Source: Leptotrichia hongkongensis (GTDB lineage: Bacteria > Fusobacteriota > Fusobacteriia > Fusobacteriales > Leptotrichiaceae). From it: 64,000 nt of DNA. Below the pieces are notes generated by a model that worked only from the letters and a program-made list of their open reading frames with translations, had not been told where the DNA came from and ran no database searches. Shown one piece after another: positions 15,369-24,223 of the stretch. The stretch lies in assembly GCF_041538065.1 (NCBI RefSeq), contig NZ_JBGORW010000001.1, positions 62,001-126,000 on the forward strand, read 5' to 3'. The position numbers and the translations under genes are program-made. Each line of letters opens with the position of its first letter. Position 1 is the first letter of the stretch.

Positions 15369-16901
15369 ATGAGAAAGAATATTTTTAAGATATTAGTAAT
15401 GTTAATTTTATTAGGAAATATTGGGTTTGGAGAATATATTAAAAAGAATGGAAGAGTTTATTATAGGCAAGATGAGTTTTACTCTGATTTAGAAGAAGTG
15501 AAAAAAAGTTTTAGAGAAATAGAAAAGGAAGAAAATTTTTATAGAATACTAGATATTCAGTATTTTCCAGCAGATATGGATACTTTTCAAGATATAAACG
15601 GAGAATACGGAAAGGACAAGGATAGGATTTTTTTTGAGAAAAATGAAATACATGAAGCCGATTTAGCAAGTTTTGTGGTTGTCAAAGGAAATATATCGAA
15701 GGATAAAAATTTTGTTTACAATATGGGAGATAGAATTTATCTGAAAGATGAAAATGAGATTGATATTGAAAACGAAAATATGAGAAAAAGAATAGATCCT
15801 GCTACTTTAAAAGTATTTAATTCACCTGACAAAAATAGTGTTCGCTATATTGGAGATAAAAATGGAATTTATTATGTATTGAATGATGCTCAAAAAATAA
15901 AAGGAGCTGACTTTAAAACGTTTGAAGAACTAGGATATTCTTATGCAAAGGATAAAAATAACATCTATTTTGAAAACAGGAAAATTAAGGGAGCGGATAT
16001 TTCAAGTTTTGAAGTTCTGGAAACTGGGTATGCAAAAGATAAAAATAGTTTCTATTCAGAAGGGAAAAAAGTAAAGGGTATAAGTAAAAACTTATTTAAA
16101 GCACCTAGCGAAAATTCAGTTCAAAAAGATAAAACGATTATAGGACTTTTGGAAGTTGATGACAATAATGTTTATAATATTGATGAGCCTTTAAATATAA
16201 GTCCGAAAAATTTTTCCTTAATTGGTGAGAGAAATGATTATGTAAAAAATGATAAAGGAGTATATTTTATAGATATTTACAACGTATCTAAGCCGACTGT
16301 AGTAGAAAAATTACCAGTAAATCCGAATAAGTTTAGAGTTATAAAGAAAAATTACCTAAAAGATGACAAAATTGTTTATTATAATAATAATCATGGCAAT
16401 CTAAAAGTCGAAGGAGCAGATGCGGCAAGTTTTCAGGAATTGACAGAAAATTATGGAAAAGATAAAAATTATATTTATTTTGGCGAACAGAAAATTGAAA
16501 ATTCAGATTCAAGTAGTGTAAAAGCAATAACTGATGTTATTTTAAAAGATAAAAAGAATGTTTATTACATTGGACAAAAATTAGAGGGAATTAATGATGC
16601 AGGGACTTTTGAAGCAATTAGCGATGTAAAAGGACTAAATGGATTTTATGCAAAAGACAAGTATAATATTTATTTTATTTCGGCTTTTGATTTTTCTGAA
16701 AAAGTGAGAAAATTGGAAGGATTGGATGTTAATAAAATAAAAGTTTTGAATGAGTATTATGTAAAAGATAGCAAAGAAGTTTATTGTCTTGGAGAAAGAA
16801 TTGATTATGCGGATGCTGGAAGTTTTAAGGTAAATAATGAGTATAGTTCACAAGGAGAAGATAAAAATAGAAAATATGAGTATTGCAGAATTGTGAAATA
16901 A
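15369..16901 (+). CDS. Secreted DKNYY-repeat protein
   Basis: 510 residues: a signal peptide (MRKNIFKILVMLILLGNIGFG) followed by roughly ten copies of a 35-50-residue unit. Each has a core Y-x-K-D-K-N-x-[IVF]-Y-[YF], a short strand with E or G-x-K-[IL], and G-A-D-x-x-S-F-E, for example YAKDKNNIYFENRKIKGADISSFE. This is the DKNYY family of repeats, common in Fusobacteria and some other oral bacteria, probably beta-rich and exported; function unknown. Two ATGs are possible: 15360 is only 2 nt from the AGAGGAG site, so 15369 is preferred. No neighbour hints at a role. Confidence 0.82.
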   Translation: MRKNIFKILVMLILLGNIGFGEYIKKNGRVYYRQDEFYSDLEEVKKSFREIEKEENFYRILDIQYFPADMDTFQDINGEYGKDKDRIFFEKNEIHEADLASFVVVKGNISKDKNFVYNMGDRIYLKDENEIDIENENMRKRIDPATLKVFNSPDKNSVRYIGDKNGIYYVLNDAQKIKGADFKTFEELGYSYAKDKNNIYFENRKIKGADISSFEVLETGYAKDKNSFYSEGKKVKGISKNLFKAPSENSVQKDKTIIGLLEVDDNNVYNIDEPLNISPKNFSLIGERNDYVKNDKGVYFIDIYNVSKPTVVEKLPVNPNKFRVIKKNYLKDDKIVYYNNNHGNLKVEGADAASFQELTENYGKDKNYIYFGEQKIENSDSSSVKAITDVILKDKKNVYYIGQKLEGINDAGTFEAISDVKGLNGFYAKDKYNIYFISAFDFSEKVRKLEGLDVNKIKVLNEYYVKDSKEVYCLGERIDYADAGSFKVNNEYSSQGEDKNRKYEYCRIVK

Positions 16902-16974
16902 ACTTCAATTTTTTTAAAATTAAACTTTTAATTTATAAAATTTGTTATAAAAATGATTTAATTACAAAAATATC

Positions 16975-17003
16975 TTGACATGAAAATAAATTAATGATAA
17001 TAT
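16975..17003 (+). promoter_or_regulatory. Promoter of the cystine symporter gene
   Basis: TTGACA (16975-16980), 17-bp spacer, extended -10 TGATAATAT (box at 16998-17003). Confidence 0.7.
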
Positions 17004-17053
17004 TTGTATATGAAAATTTTAAGAATAAATTTTAAATAAAATTAGGAGGAAAA

Positions 17054-18427
17054 ATGACAGCGATAGTGTTTTCAAGTATATGGATAGTAATTCTGATTTT
17101 ACTGTTCTTTTTATTGATTCATATAAATGTGAATTTAAAGAAAAAATTTAAGTTTTCTACAAGGATGATAATTTCTACAGTACTGGGATTTGTTGCGGGA
17201 ATTGTATTTCAATCAACTTTGGGATTAGTGGGAGCGGCTGAGCATGAGGTTGTTATAAAGAATGTAACAAATGCAGCTTCGTTGGTAGGGAGAGGATTTA
17301 CGAGTCTTTTAAAAATGATAGTTATTCCGTTAGTTGGGCTATCTGTTTATAATTCAATAATTAATTCTAAAAATAATGAGAATTTGAGAAAACTGACCAT
17401 AAAATCAGTAGTTTATTATACAGCGACTGTGGCTATTTCGGCGATTATTGGAATTGTAGTTGCAATGACATTTAAGCTGGGAGTTGGAATGAAATTGCCT
17501 GAAGGAATGGAAGCATGGACTGGAAAAGGGGAGTATAAAGGTCTTGTTGATGTTGTAGTTTCGTTTATACCATCAAATATTTTTAAGGCTATGACAGAAA
17601 CAAGTGTTATTGGAGTAGTGATATTTACAGCGTTTCTAGGATTTGCAACAAACCGAGTTGGATTAAAAAATCCTGAGAAAATAAAACCTTTGAAGGACGT
17701 AACAGAAGCATTGTTTTCAGTAATGACAAGCGTTACAATTACAATAATAAAAATAATTCCGTATGGAGTTGCGGCATTGATGTTTGATTTGACGGCTTCT
17801 TATGGGCTTGAAGTATTTAAAAACCTTGTTACATATCTGATTGTAATGTTTATTTCATTAGGACTGGTTGTAATAATGCAATCTTTAAATCTTGCAATAC
17901 ACGGTGTAAATCCACTAAGATATTACAAGAAAGTAACAGCACCGTTAGTTCTATCATTTACAACAACTTCAAGCATGGGAACTTTACCTGTAACAATTGA
18001 AACATTGGAAAAAGAAATAGGAGTAAGTTCACCAACAGCAAACTTTACGGCGACACTAGGGACAACAATAGGAATGAATGGTTGTGCAGGAGTATTTCCA
18101 GCAGTAATAGCAATAATGATTGCCAATATGAACGGCATTGCAATTACTCCAGTATTTCTAATAAGCCTTATAACAGTAATCGCATTAGGGTCGTTCGGTA
18201 TGGCAGGAGTACCAGGAACAGCCTACATTGCAGCGACAGTCGTACTAGGTGGAATGGGATTGCCTTTTGCTCCAGTAGCTTTAGTACTGCCAATCGACTC
18301 AATAATAGATATGGGACGTACAGCAATAAATGTAAACGGTGCAATGGTAGTTTCAACTGTTGTAGACAAAGAAATGGGAACTTTTAATGAAGGAGTTTTT
18401 AAAGGGGAAAGAGTAAGCGAAGCATAA
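17054..18427 (+). CDS. tcyP: TcyP-type L-cystine/cation symporter
   Basis: A 457-residue DAACS-family symporter of the TcyP/YdjN subgroup. It has the long N-terminal helix MTAIVFSSIWIVILILLFFLL before the core, FTTTSSMGTLPVTIETL (hairpin 1), GMNGCAG where glutamate transporters have NMDGT, GMAGVPGTAY (hairpin 2) and DSIIDMGRTAINVNGAM. The NMDGT-to-MNGCAG change and the loss of the helix-8 Asp (NVNGAM, not NITGDA) separate it from the acidic amino-acid transporter at 4898 and agree with cystine uptake. AGGAGG precedes ATG 17054. It is a single-gene unit between its own promoter and a terminator. Confidence 0.88.
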   Translation: MTAIVFSSIWIVILILLFFLLIHINVNLKKKFKFSTRMIISTVLGFVAGIVFQSTLGLVGAAEHEVVIKNVTNAASLVGRGFTSLLKMIVIPLVGLSVYNSIINSKNNENLRKLTIKSVVYYTATVAISAIIGIVVAMTFKLGVGMKLPEGMEAWTGKGEYKGLVDVVVSFIPSNIFKAMTETSVIGVVIFTAFLGFATNRVGLKNPEKIKPLKDVTEALFSVMTSVTITIIKIIPYGVAALMFDLTASYGLEVFKNLVTYLIVMFISLGLVVIMQSLNLAIHGVNPLRYYKKVTAPLVLSFTTTSSMGTLPVTIETLEKEIGVSSPTANFTATLGTTIGMNGCAGVFPAVIAIMIANMNGIAITPVFLISLITVIALGSFGMAGVPGTAYIAATVVLGGMGLPFAPVALVLPIDSIIDMGRTAINVNGAMVVSTVVDKEMGTFNEGVFKGERVSEA

Positions 18428-18536
18428 TAAATTTTTTTAAATTTTAAAGCAGTAAATTTATAATTGCTTCTAAAATTTTTACCTTGTCTATGTTATTAAT
18501 GAATCTGTAATTAGATAAGTAATTTAATAGATTAAC

Positions 18537-18582
18537 AAGGATTGATTCCTGCGTGAAACAGGAGTTGATCCTTTTAATTTTT
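18537..18582 (+). terminator. Terminator after tcyP
   Basis: A long hairpin, AAGGATTGATTCCTG with CAGGAGTTGATCCTT (a few internal mismatches), then a T-rich tail. Confidence 0.75.
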
Positions 18583-18609
18583 CTAAAAATAAAAATTATA
18601 AAAAATTAC

Positions 18610-18644
18610 TTGACTTTTATGATTATGTACTGTATCATGTACAT
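18610..18644 (+). promoter_or_regulatory. yefM-yoeB promoter with TGTACA operator
   Basis: TTGACT (18610-18615), 17-bp spacer, TATCAT (18633-18638). An inverted repeat ATGTAC (18625-18630) / GTACAT (18639-18644) overlaps the spacer and -10 box; it holds one full TGTACA and one TGTACT. TGTACA is the known core bound by YefM-type antitoxins, so autoregulation is likely. Confidence 0.75.
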
Positions 18645-18664
18645 AAATAAAAGGAGTGATTTTT

Positions 18665-18904
18665 ATGACAAATACAAATGCAACTAATTTGAGAAAAAAT
18701 TTATTTTCTTATTTAGAATCAGCAATTGACTATAATGATGTTATCAATGTGAACACTAAAAAAGGAAATGCTATTATCATTAGCGAAGCTGAATACAACG
18801 GTTTATTAGAAACTCTATACTTGTTATCAGACCCATCGATGAAAGAAAAAATTGAAGCCGCAAAAAATGCTTCTGATGAAGATTACGAGGTTTTTGAATG
18901 GTAG
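18665..18904 (+). CDS. yefM: YefM/Phd-type antitoxin
   Basis: 79 residues: a Phd/YefM DNA-binding N-terminus (NATNLRKNLFSYLESAIDYND, NVNTKKGNAIIISEAEYNGLLETLYLL) and an acidic C-terminal tail ending DEDYEVFEW that neutralises the toxin. ATG 18665 lies 9-10 nt after AAAGGAG; an in-frame GTG at 18656 overlaps that site. The stop overlaps the toxin start by 7 nt. With its partner it should bind the TGTACA sites just upstream and repress the operon. Confidence 0.9.
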   Translation: MTNTNATNLRKNLFSYLESAIDYNDVINVNTKKGNAIIISEAEYNGLLETLYLLSDPSMKEKIEAAKNASDEDYEVFEW

Positions 18905-19173
18905 AAGAATACAAAATTTATATTTTGAAAAAAGCTAATAAGGATAAAGAGAAAATAAAGCAATTTCCAGCATTAAAAAATAATGTGGAAAAATTAATAA
19001 ATCTTATAAAGAAAAATCCCTTTCAAACACCACCGTCCTATGAGGTTTTAACTAAAGATTTGAAAGGTTATTATTCAAGAAGAATTAATAAACAGCACAG
19101 GCTAGTATATGAAGTTATAGAAGAAGAAAAAAGAATAAATATCATTAGCATGTGGACACATTATGAAATTTAA
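18898..19173 (+). CDS. yoeB: YoeB/Txe-family mRNA endonuclease toxin
   Basis: A 91-residue RelE-superfamily toxin of the YoeB type, which cuts mRNA on the ribosome. The typical core LKGYYSRRINKQHRLVYEV and the C-terminal catalytic pair His88-Tyr89 (WTHYEI) are intact, with Glu49 as the expected acidic residue. Its coding start lies inside the end of the antitoxin gene, giving translational coupling. A terminator follows at 19204. All catalytic residues being present suggests a working toxin. Confidence 0.92.
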   Translation: MVEEYKIYILKKANKDKEKIKQFPALKNNVEKLINLIKKNPFQTPPSYEVLTKDLKGYYSRRINKQHRLVYEVIEEEKRINIISMWTHYEI

Positions 19174-19203
19174 AAATAGAATAAATAAATTGTGAAAGAA
19201 GAC

Positions 19204-19233
19204 AGGTTACAAGTAAAATTGTAGCCTTTTTTG
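19204..19233 (+). terminator. Terminator after yoeB
   Basis: AGGTTACAA (19204-19212) with TTGTAGCCT (19219-19227), one wobble pair, followed by six T. Confidence 0.75.
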
Positions 19234-19284
19234 TTTTGGTAAAAGATGTTATAATAATTTTAGAAAAATAATAGGGAGAATAAA

Positions 19285-20439
19285 TTGGATATTGAAGTTA
19301 AATTGAATGAGAAAATGAAAAAATATATTTATAAAATATGGGAAAAAATGGGAAATGAAGATAGAACAGAATATGATGTTGCACTTGAAAATTATAGGAA
19401 ATACTTGTTAAAGGAAACTGCAAAAAATCCTGAGGATGTTTCAGTCGTTTGTCAATTGGCGGGAGTTTGTTATTTGAGTAGGAAATGCGACGATATAGAA
19501 ATTTTAGAAACATTTTTGAAAAGGAATTTTGATATTTTAACAGAAGATGAAAAGTTTAGAATATATGTTAATTTAGCTTATTTGTGTGAAGATATGGGAT
19601 GTATGGAAGAAAAGGCTATTGATTATCTTGAAAAAGCAATAAAAATTAATTCAAATAATGCAGACATTTATTACAGACTTTCAGCTATTTGTTTTTATGC
19701 TAAAATGTATCAAAAATCTCTTGAAAATATAGAGATTGCCTGCAAAATGAGTAATGAAACAAAATATAGTTATGGATATGCACTGATTTTGATTAAAAGT
19801 AAAGAATATAAAAAAGCTGAAAAAATTTTAGACGATTTGTTAATGGAGGATTCAGACAATATTAAATATCATTTTTACAGGGTTCTTTGTGAAATTTATT
19901 TAGGAAATAAAGATACTGGAAATATAGAAAAACTTTTGGAAAAAATAAAAGAGTTTGAAATGCTGGAGAAAACAGATTATAAAAAATATTTGAATTGGTT
20001 GACATATGAAGGTTTTAACACCATTGATAATAGTAATATAAAAGATTTATATTATTTATGTGGTAATTATGAAAAATATTGTAAATATGCAGAGAATGTT
20101 AATTTTAATTTAGAAGTAAATTATATGGCACCGTATCTTTATTCTTTGAAACAATTGAATAAATTTGAGAAAATAGACAAAATATTGAAAGAAGCTGAAA
20201 AAGAGATTTTTCAAAACGTTGAAGAAATAAAGACTGATGAAGAATATCGGAAAGATACAATGGAAGAAGAGCTTTTGGAAATGATAGAAGATGAAAAACA
20301 GAGATTGGAGAATATTAATTTAGTGTCGAAAAAAATATTGAATACGGATTTTAAGCCTAAGATGGAAATATTTATGTTTTTTGAAAATGAATGTTGGTTA
20401 GTGGATTGTCCACAACATTTGATAATTGATGAGGATTGA
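19285..20439 (+). CDS. TPR-repeat protein, first of three tandem paralogues
   Basis: 384 residues, mostly alpha-helical tetratricopeptide-like repeats (for example EEKAIDYLEKAIKINSNNADIYYRLSAICFYAKMY at about 110-145). The C-terminal tail ECWLVDCPQHL shares the pattern C-x-L-x-D-C-P-x-H with both downstream paralogues. The start is TTG 19285 after AGGGAG. There is no signal peptide or membrane segment, so it is cytoplasmic. It is the most divergent of the three and ends 23 bp before the next gene. TPR proteins are protein-binding scaffolds; the partner is unknown. Confidence 0.75.
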   Translation: MDIEVKLNEKMKKYIYKIWEKMGNEDRTEYDVALENYRKYLLKETAKNPEDVSVVCQLAGVCYLSRKCDDIEILETFLKRNFDILTEDEKFRIYVNLAYLCEDMGCMEEKAIDYLEKAIKINSNNADIYYRLSAICFYAKMYQKSLENIEIACKMSNETKYSYGYALILIKSKEYKKAEKILDDLLMEDSDNIKYHFYRVLCEIYLGNKDTGNIEKLLEKIKEFEMLEKTDYKKYLNWLTYEGFNTIDNSNIKDLYYLCGNYEKYCKYAENVNFNLEVNYMAPYLYSLKQLNKFEKIDKILKEAEKEIFQNVEEIKTDEEYRKDTMEEELLEMIEDEKQRLENINLVSKKILNTDFKPKMEIFMFFENECWLVDCPQHLIIDED

Positions 20440-20462
20440 AGAAATACGAAAGGAATAAAATT

Positions 20463-21572
20463 ATGAAACAAACACAAAAAGAATGGGCAAGATATATTCA
20501 GGATGAAATCCAAAAAAATGATAGTTACGATAATTATAAACATGCATTTATTGAATATAAGGATTATTTAGAGAAATGTCTTTTAGAAAATCCCAAAAAT
20601 GTGGAAATTATTTGTCAATTAGCAGCAGTTTATAATGAATTAAATTATCAATGGGATGATATTTATAAATTATTGAATGAATTTATTAAAAAATATGAAA
20701 ATGAATTAACTGATGAGGAAAAATCACGGATTTATACTAATTTAGGTTTTTATTATGATGATCAGAGAGATGGCAGTAAGAGAGCAATTAGAACTTTGAG
20801 AAAGGCTGTGGCGTTTAATCCAAATAATTCTAAGGCTTATTATGGGCTTGGGGCAGATTATTATGGTGCTGGGAAATACGATAAGTCGGAAGAAATGTAT
20901 AAAAGAGCTTGTGAGCTGGAAAATAATCCGATTTATAAGTTTGAATATCCGAATTTGCTGATGGTTAATGGAAAAAACGAAGAGGCGAAAATAATTTTGG
21001 AAGAATTAATAAAAAAAGATTTTGAATTTGAAAAAGAAGATTTTGTTAAGATAAAGTATATTTATATTGCGAATAAGGTTCAGTTGAAGGAATTTGTAAA
21101 TATTGAGGCTCAAATTGATGAATTAATGTTAGAAAATATTGATAATGATTATTTTTTTGGTAGTGATTTAGAGAGTCTGTATTATTTATCTGAGAATTAT
21201 AAAAAATTTGTAGAAATTTATTTAAAAATAGACGCTCAAGAGGATTGCCAAGTACCATATGAAGAACTACCAATTTATTTTTATTCATTAAAGCGATTAG
21301 ATAAATTTGATAAATTAGAAAAATCTTTTGAGAAAGCATTGAAATTTAAAAATGAAGAAATAGAAGATGTTAAAAATAGTGAATTTAAAAGAGAATGGAC
21401 AAAATCTGAGAAAAAAGAAGAAATTAGGGAGATAAAAAGACAAATAAAGAATTTGAAGGTAGAATATGAAAAAATATTGAAAACAGATTATAAACCAGAA
21501 GTTAAAATTTATCCCAAATTTTTATATGACTGTTTTTTGATAGATTGTCCACGACATCAGAAGTTAGATTAG
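20463..21572 (+). CDS. TPR-repeat protein, second tandem paralogue
   Basis: 369 residues with the same layout as its neighbours: a short N-terminal helix (KQTQKEWARYIQDEIQ), TPR repeats, and a C-terminal tail DCFLIDCPRHQKLD. Bases 20740-21040 are about 97% identical to 21870-22170 in the next gene, and the last 190 bp are also nearly identical. The stretch between (about 21060-21340) is clearly diverged. This points to gene conversion or recent duplication with a variable middle. ATG 20463 follows AAAGGAA; the in-frame TTG at 20436 overlaps the end of the previous gene. Confidence 0.75.
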   Translation: MKQTQKEWARYIQDEIQKNDSYDNYKHAFIEYKDYLEKCLLENPKNVEIICQLAAVYNELNYQWDDIYKLLNEFIKKYENELTDEEKSRIYTNLGFYYDDQRDGSKRAIRTLRKAVAFNPNNSKAYYGLGADYYGAGKYDKSEEMYKRACELENNPIYKFEYPNLLMVNGKNEEAKIILEELIKKDFEFEKEDFVKIKYIYIANKVQLKEFVNIEAQIDELMLENIDNDYFFGSDLESLYYLSENYKKFVEIYLKIDAQEDCQVPYEELPIYFYSLKRLDKFDKLEKSFEKALKFKNEEIEDVKNSEFKREWTKSEKKEEIREIKRQIKNLKVEYEKILKTDYKPEVKIYPKFLYDCFLIDCPRHQKLD

Positions 21573-21580
21573 GAGGAAAA

Positions 21581-22699
21581 TTGGAAAAACAAAAAAACTT
21601 AGAAAGAAAAACGGTAAAAGAATGGATAAAATATATTCAAGAAAAAATTAGAAATAATAGTGATTACGATTCTGTTTATGAAGAGTATAAAATGTTTTTG
21701 GAAAATAAATTGAAAGAAAATCCCAAAAATGTGGAAGTTGTTTGTCAATTGGCAGCAGTTTACAATGAATTAACTTATCAATGGAAGGATATTTATAAAT
21801 TATTGAATGAATTTATTAAAAAATATGAAAATGAATTGACTGATGAGGAAAAATCACGGATTTATACTAATTTAGGGTATTATTATGATGATCAGAGAGA
21901 TGGTAGTAAGAGAGCAATTAGAACTTTGAGAAAGGCTGTGGCGTTTAATCCAAATAATTCTAAGGCTTATTATGGGCTTGGGGCAGATTATTATGGTGCT
22001 GGGAAATACGATAAGTCGGAAGAAATGTATAAAAGAGCTTGTGAGCTGGAAAATAATCCGATTTATAAGTTTGAATATGCGAATTTGTTGATGGTTAATG
22101 GAAAAAACGAAGAGGCGAAAATAATTTTGGAAGAATTAGTAAAAAAAGATTTTGAGTTTGGAAAAGAGGATTTTGCTAAGATAAGATATAGTTATATTGC
22201 AAATAAAATTCAATTAAGGAAATTTGAAAATATTGAGAATGAAATTAATGAATTAATGTTGGAAAATGTTGGAAATGAAGATTTTTGGGATTACATTTTT
22301 GCAGAATTGTACTATTTGGCTGGAAAATATGAGAAAAGTGAAGAGACTTATGCAAAAGTGAAAAATAGCAATTATGAAGTTGCAACTTGGTGGATTGCAC
22401 CTTATTTTTATTCAATAAAGCAATTGAATCAAAAAGAGAAATTACAAAGAGAATTTGAAGAAATATTAGAAATTAAAAGTGAAGAAATAGAAGATGTAAA
22501 AAATAGTGAATTTAAAAGAGAATGGACAAAATCTGAGAAAAAAGAAGAAATTAGGAAGATAAAAAGACAAATAAAGAATTTGAAGGCAGAATATGAAAAA
22601 ATATTGAAAACAGATTATAAACCAGAAGTAAAAATTTATCCAAAATTTTTATATAACTGCTTTTTGATAGATTGTCCACGACATCAGAAGTTGAAATAA
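21581..22699 (+). CDS. TPR-repeat protein, third tandem paralogue
   Basis: 372 residues starting at TTG 21581, 5 nt after AGGAGG (the in-frame codon at 21545 lies inside the previous gene). The N-terminus EKQKNLERKTVKEWIKYIQEKI matches the second paralogue, then TPR repeats follow, and the tail is NCFLIDCPRHQKLK. It shares two near-identical blocks with the second paralogue, separated by a diverged segment (about 22180-22480) containing NSNYEVATWWIAPYFYS. It lies 8 bp after the preceding stop, so all three are likely cotranscribed. Function unknown. Confidence 0.75.
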   Translation: MEKQKNLERKTVKEWIKYIQEKIRNNSDYDSVYEEYKMFLENKLKENPKNVEVVCQLAAVYNELTYQWKDIYKLLNEFIKKYENELTDEEKSRIYTNLGYYYDDQRDGSKRAIRTLRKAVAFNPNNSKAYYGLGADYYGAGKYDKSEEMYKRACELENNPIYKFEYANLLMVNGKNEEAKIILEELVKKDFEFGKEDFAKIRYSYIANKIQLRKFENIENEINELMLENVGNEDFWDYIFAELYYLAGKYEKSEETYAKVKNSNYEVATWWIAPYFYSIKQLNQKEKLQREFEEILEIKSEEIEDVKNSEFKREWTKSEKKEEIRKIKRQIKNLKAEYEKILKTDYKPEVKIYPKFLYNCFLIDCPRHQKLK

Positions 22700-22754
22700 G
22701 AAAAGATTTAATAAATATAAATTAAAATTTTTATAAAAATATGATATTTAGAAA

Positions 22755-22782
22755 TTGACTTTTTGTATTTTTAAGTTATACT
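22755..22782 (+). promoter_or_regulatory. Putative promoter of the glycerate operon
   Basis: TTGACT (22755-22760), 16-bp spacer, TATACT (22777-22782). The leader that follows (about 165 nt) has two Shine-Dalgarno-like sites, GGAGGAGGTG near 22899 and AGGAGGT near 22940; only the second serves the ORF. Confidence 0.6.
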
Positions 22783-22783
22783 A

Positions 22784-22818
22784 TAGTAAAATTAGTTTAA
22801 AGTTAAATTTAAAATTTA
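22784..22818. repeat. Possible fragment of the palindromic intergenic element
   Basis: TATAGTAAAATTAGTTTAAA resembles the left end of copies B, C and D (TAGTAAAACTAGTTTAAAA), but the rest of the element is missing. In such AT-rich sequence the match could be chance. Confidence 0.3.
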
Positions 22819-22952
22819 TAAATAATTTGGGGAAATAAAGATTTATTTTGTAAATATTTAGGATTTTAGTATGATTGTTTAATAATAAATTAAGTTTGGA
22901 GGAGGTGTAATATTATCTAATTGTATAAAAATATATTTTAGGAGGTAACAAA

Positions 22953-24209
22953 ATGATTACAGCGACAGGAGCCATGATAGGATTGGCAGTAGCGATTGTA
23001 CTTATAGTAAAGAAATTTAATCCAGCGTATTCTTTGATAATAGGTTCTCTTTTAGGAGGATTGCTAGGCGGAGCAGGATTGACAGATACTGTAAGTTTTA
23101 TGATTAAAGGTGCTCAAGGAATGATGCCTGCTATTTTGAGGATTGTTACAGCAGGAGTTCTTGCAGGGGTGCTTATAGAAACAGGAGCAGCTAACAAGAT
23201 AGCAGAGACAATAGTTGACAAAATGGGGGAGAATAAAGCGATATTTGCATTAGTCATATCAACATTTATTTTAACAGCCGTAGGTGTATTTATAGATATT
23301 GCAGTAATTACTGTATCACCAATAGCTTTAGCTTTAGCCAAAAGAGTAAACATATCAAAAACTTCAATATTAATCGCAATGATTGGTGGAGGGAAATGTG
23401 GAAATATAATTTCTCCAAATCCAAATGCAATAGCGGCATCAGAATCATTTAATATTCCCTTAACTTCTGTCATGTTCGCAGGAATTATTCCATCGATAGT
23501 TGGGATAGTAATTACAGTAATTATTGCAAGTTCATTAACACGAAAAGGTGTTAAAATAGTTGATTCTGATATAGAAGTTGGAACTGAAATAAAAGAAAAG
23601 CCTTCTTTTGCAGCATCAATAATAGGACCACTTTTTGCAATCTTGCTGCTTGCTTTACGTCCAATTGCAAATATAGTTGTAGATCCGTTAGTTGCATTGC
23701 CAGTAGGTGGTTTAATAGGATGTATTGCTATGGGAAAAATTAAGAATATAAATGAATACTGTAAGTCAGGATTAAGCAAAATGATAATGGTAGCAATAAT
23801 ATTGATAGGTACAGGAACTTTAGCAGGAATAATTTCAAATTCAAATATCAAGGATATAATTACAGCATTATTAAGTTCAACAGGTGCACCTGCATTCTTA
23901 TTAGCACCACTTTCAGGAATATTGATGTCTGCTGCCACAGCCTCTACAACATCAGGTACTGCTGTAGCAAGTAAGGTATTTGGTCCATCAATGATTTCGC
24001 TGGGTGTTAAGCCATTAAATGCGGCTGCAATGATTCACAGTGGAGCGACAGTTTTGGATCATTTGCCACATGGAAGTTTTTTCCATGCTACTGGTGGAGC
24101 AGTTAATATGGAAATAAAGGATAGACTTTTATTAATACCATTTGAAAGTTTGATAGGATTTGTATTGACTGTGGTTTCAACAATATTGTTTGGAATTTTT
24201 GGACTATAG
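22953..24209 (+). CDS. GntP-family permease, probable glycerate transporter
   Basis: A 418-residue integral membrane permease of the GntP (gluconate:H+ symporter) family, with about a dozen hydrophobic segments. Family-type motifs include GGKCGNIISPNPNAIAA, the STTSGTAVAS segment and HSGATVLDHLPHGSFFHATGG near the C-terminus. The start follows AGGAGGTAAC. The next gene, 14 bp on, is a glycerate kinase, so glycerate is the most likely substrate; this is by context and not by a specificity residue. Confidence 0.85.
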   Translation: MITATGAMIGLAVAIVLIVKKFNPAYSLIIGSLLGGLLGGAGLTDTVSFMIKGAQGMMPAILRIVTAGVLAGVLIETGAANKIAETIVDKMGENKAIFALVISTFILTAVGVFIDIAVITVSPIALALAKRVNISKTSILIAMIGGGKCGNIISPNPNAIAASESFNIPLTSVMFAGIIPSIVGIVITVIIASSLTRKGVKIVDSDIEVGTEIKEKPSFAASIIGPLFAILLLALRPIANIVVDPLVALPVGGLIGCIAMGKIKNINEYCKSGLSKMIMVAIILIGTGTLAGIISNSNIKDIITALLSSTGAPAFLLAPLSGILMSAATASTTSGTAVASKVFGPSMISLGVKPLNAAAMIHSGATVLDHLPHGSFFHATGGAVNMEIKDRLLLIPFESLIGFVLTVVSTILFGIFGL

Positions 24210-24223
24210 ATTGGGAGGTAAAA

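Noticed and set aside
23114..23938. Long open frame (274 codons) on the minus strand
   Set aside because: It lies wholly inside the GntP permease gene in antisense, has low complexity (Ile/Ala/Pro rich) and no ribosome site; it is a codon-usage shadow.
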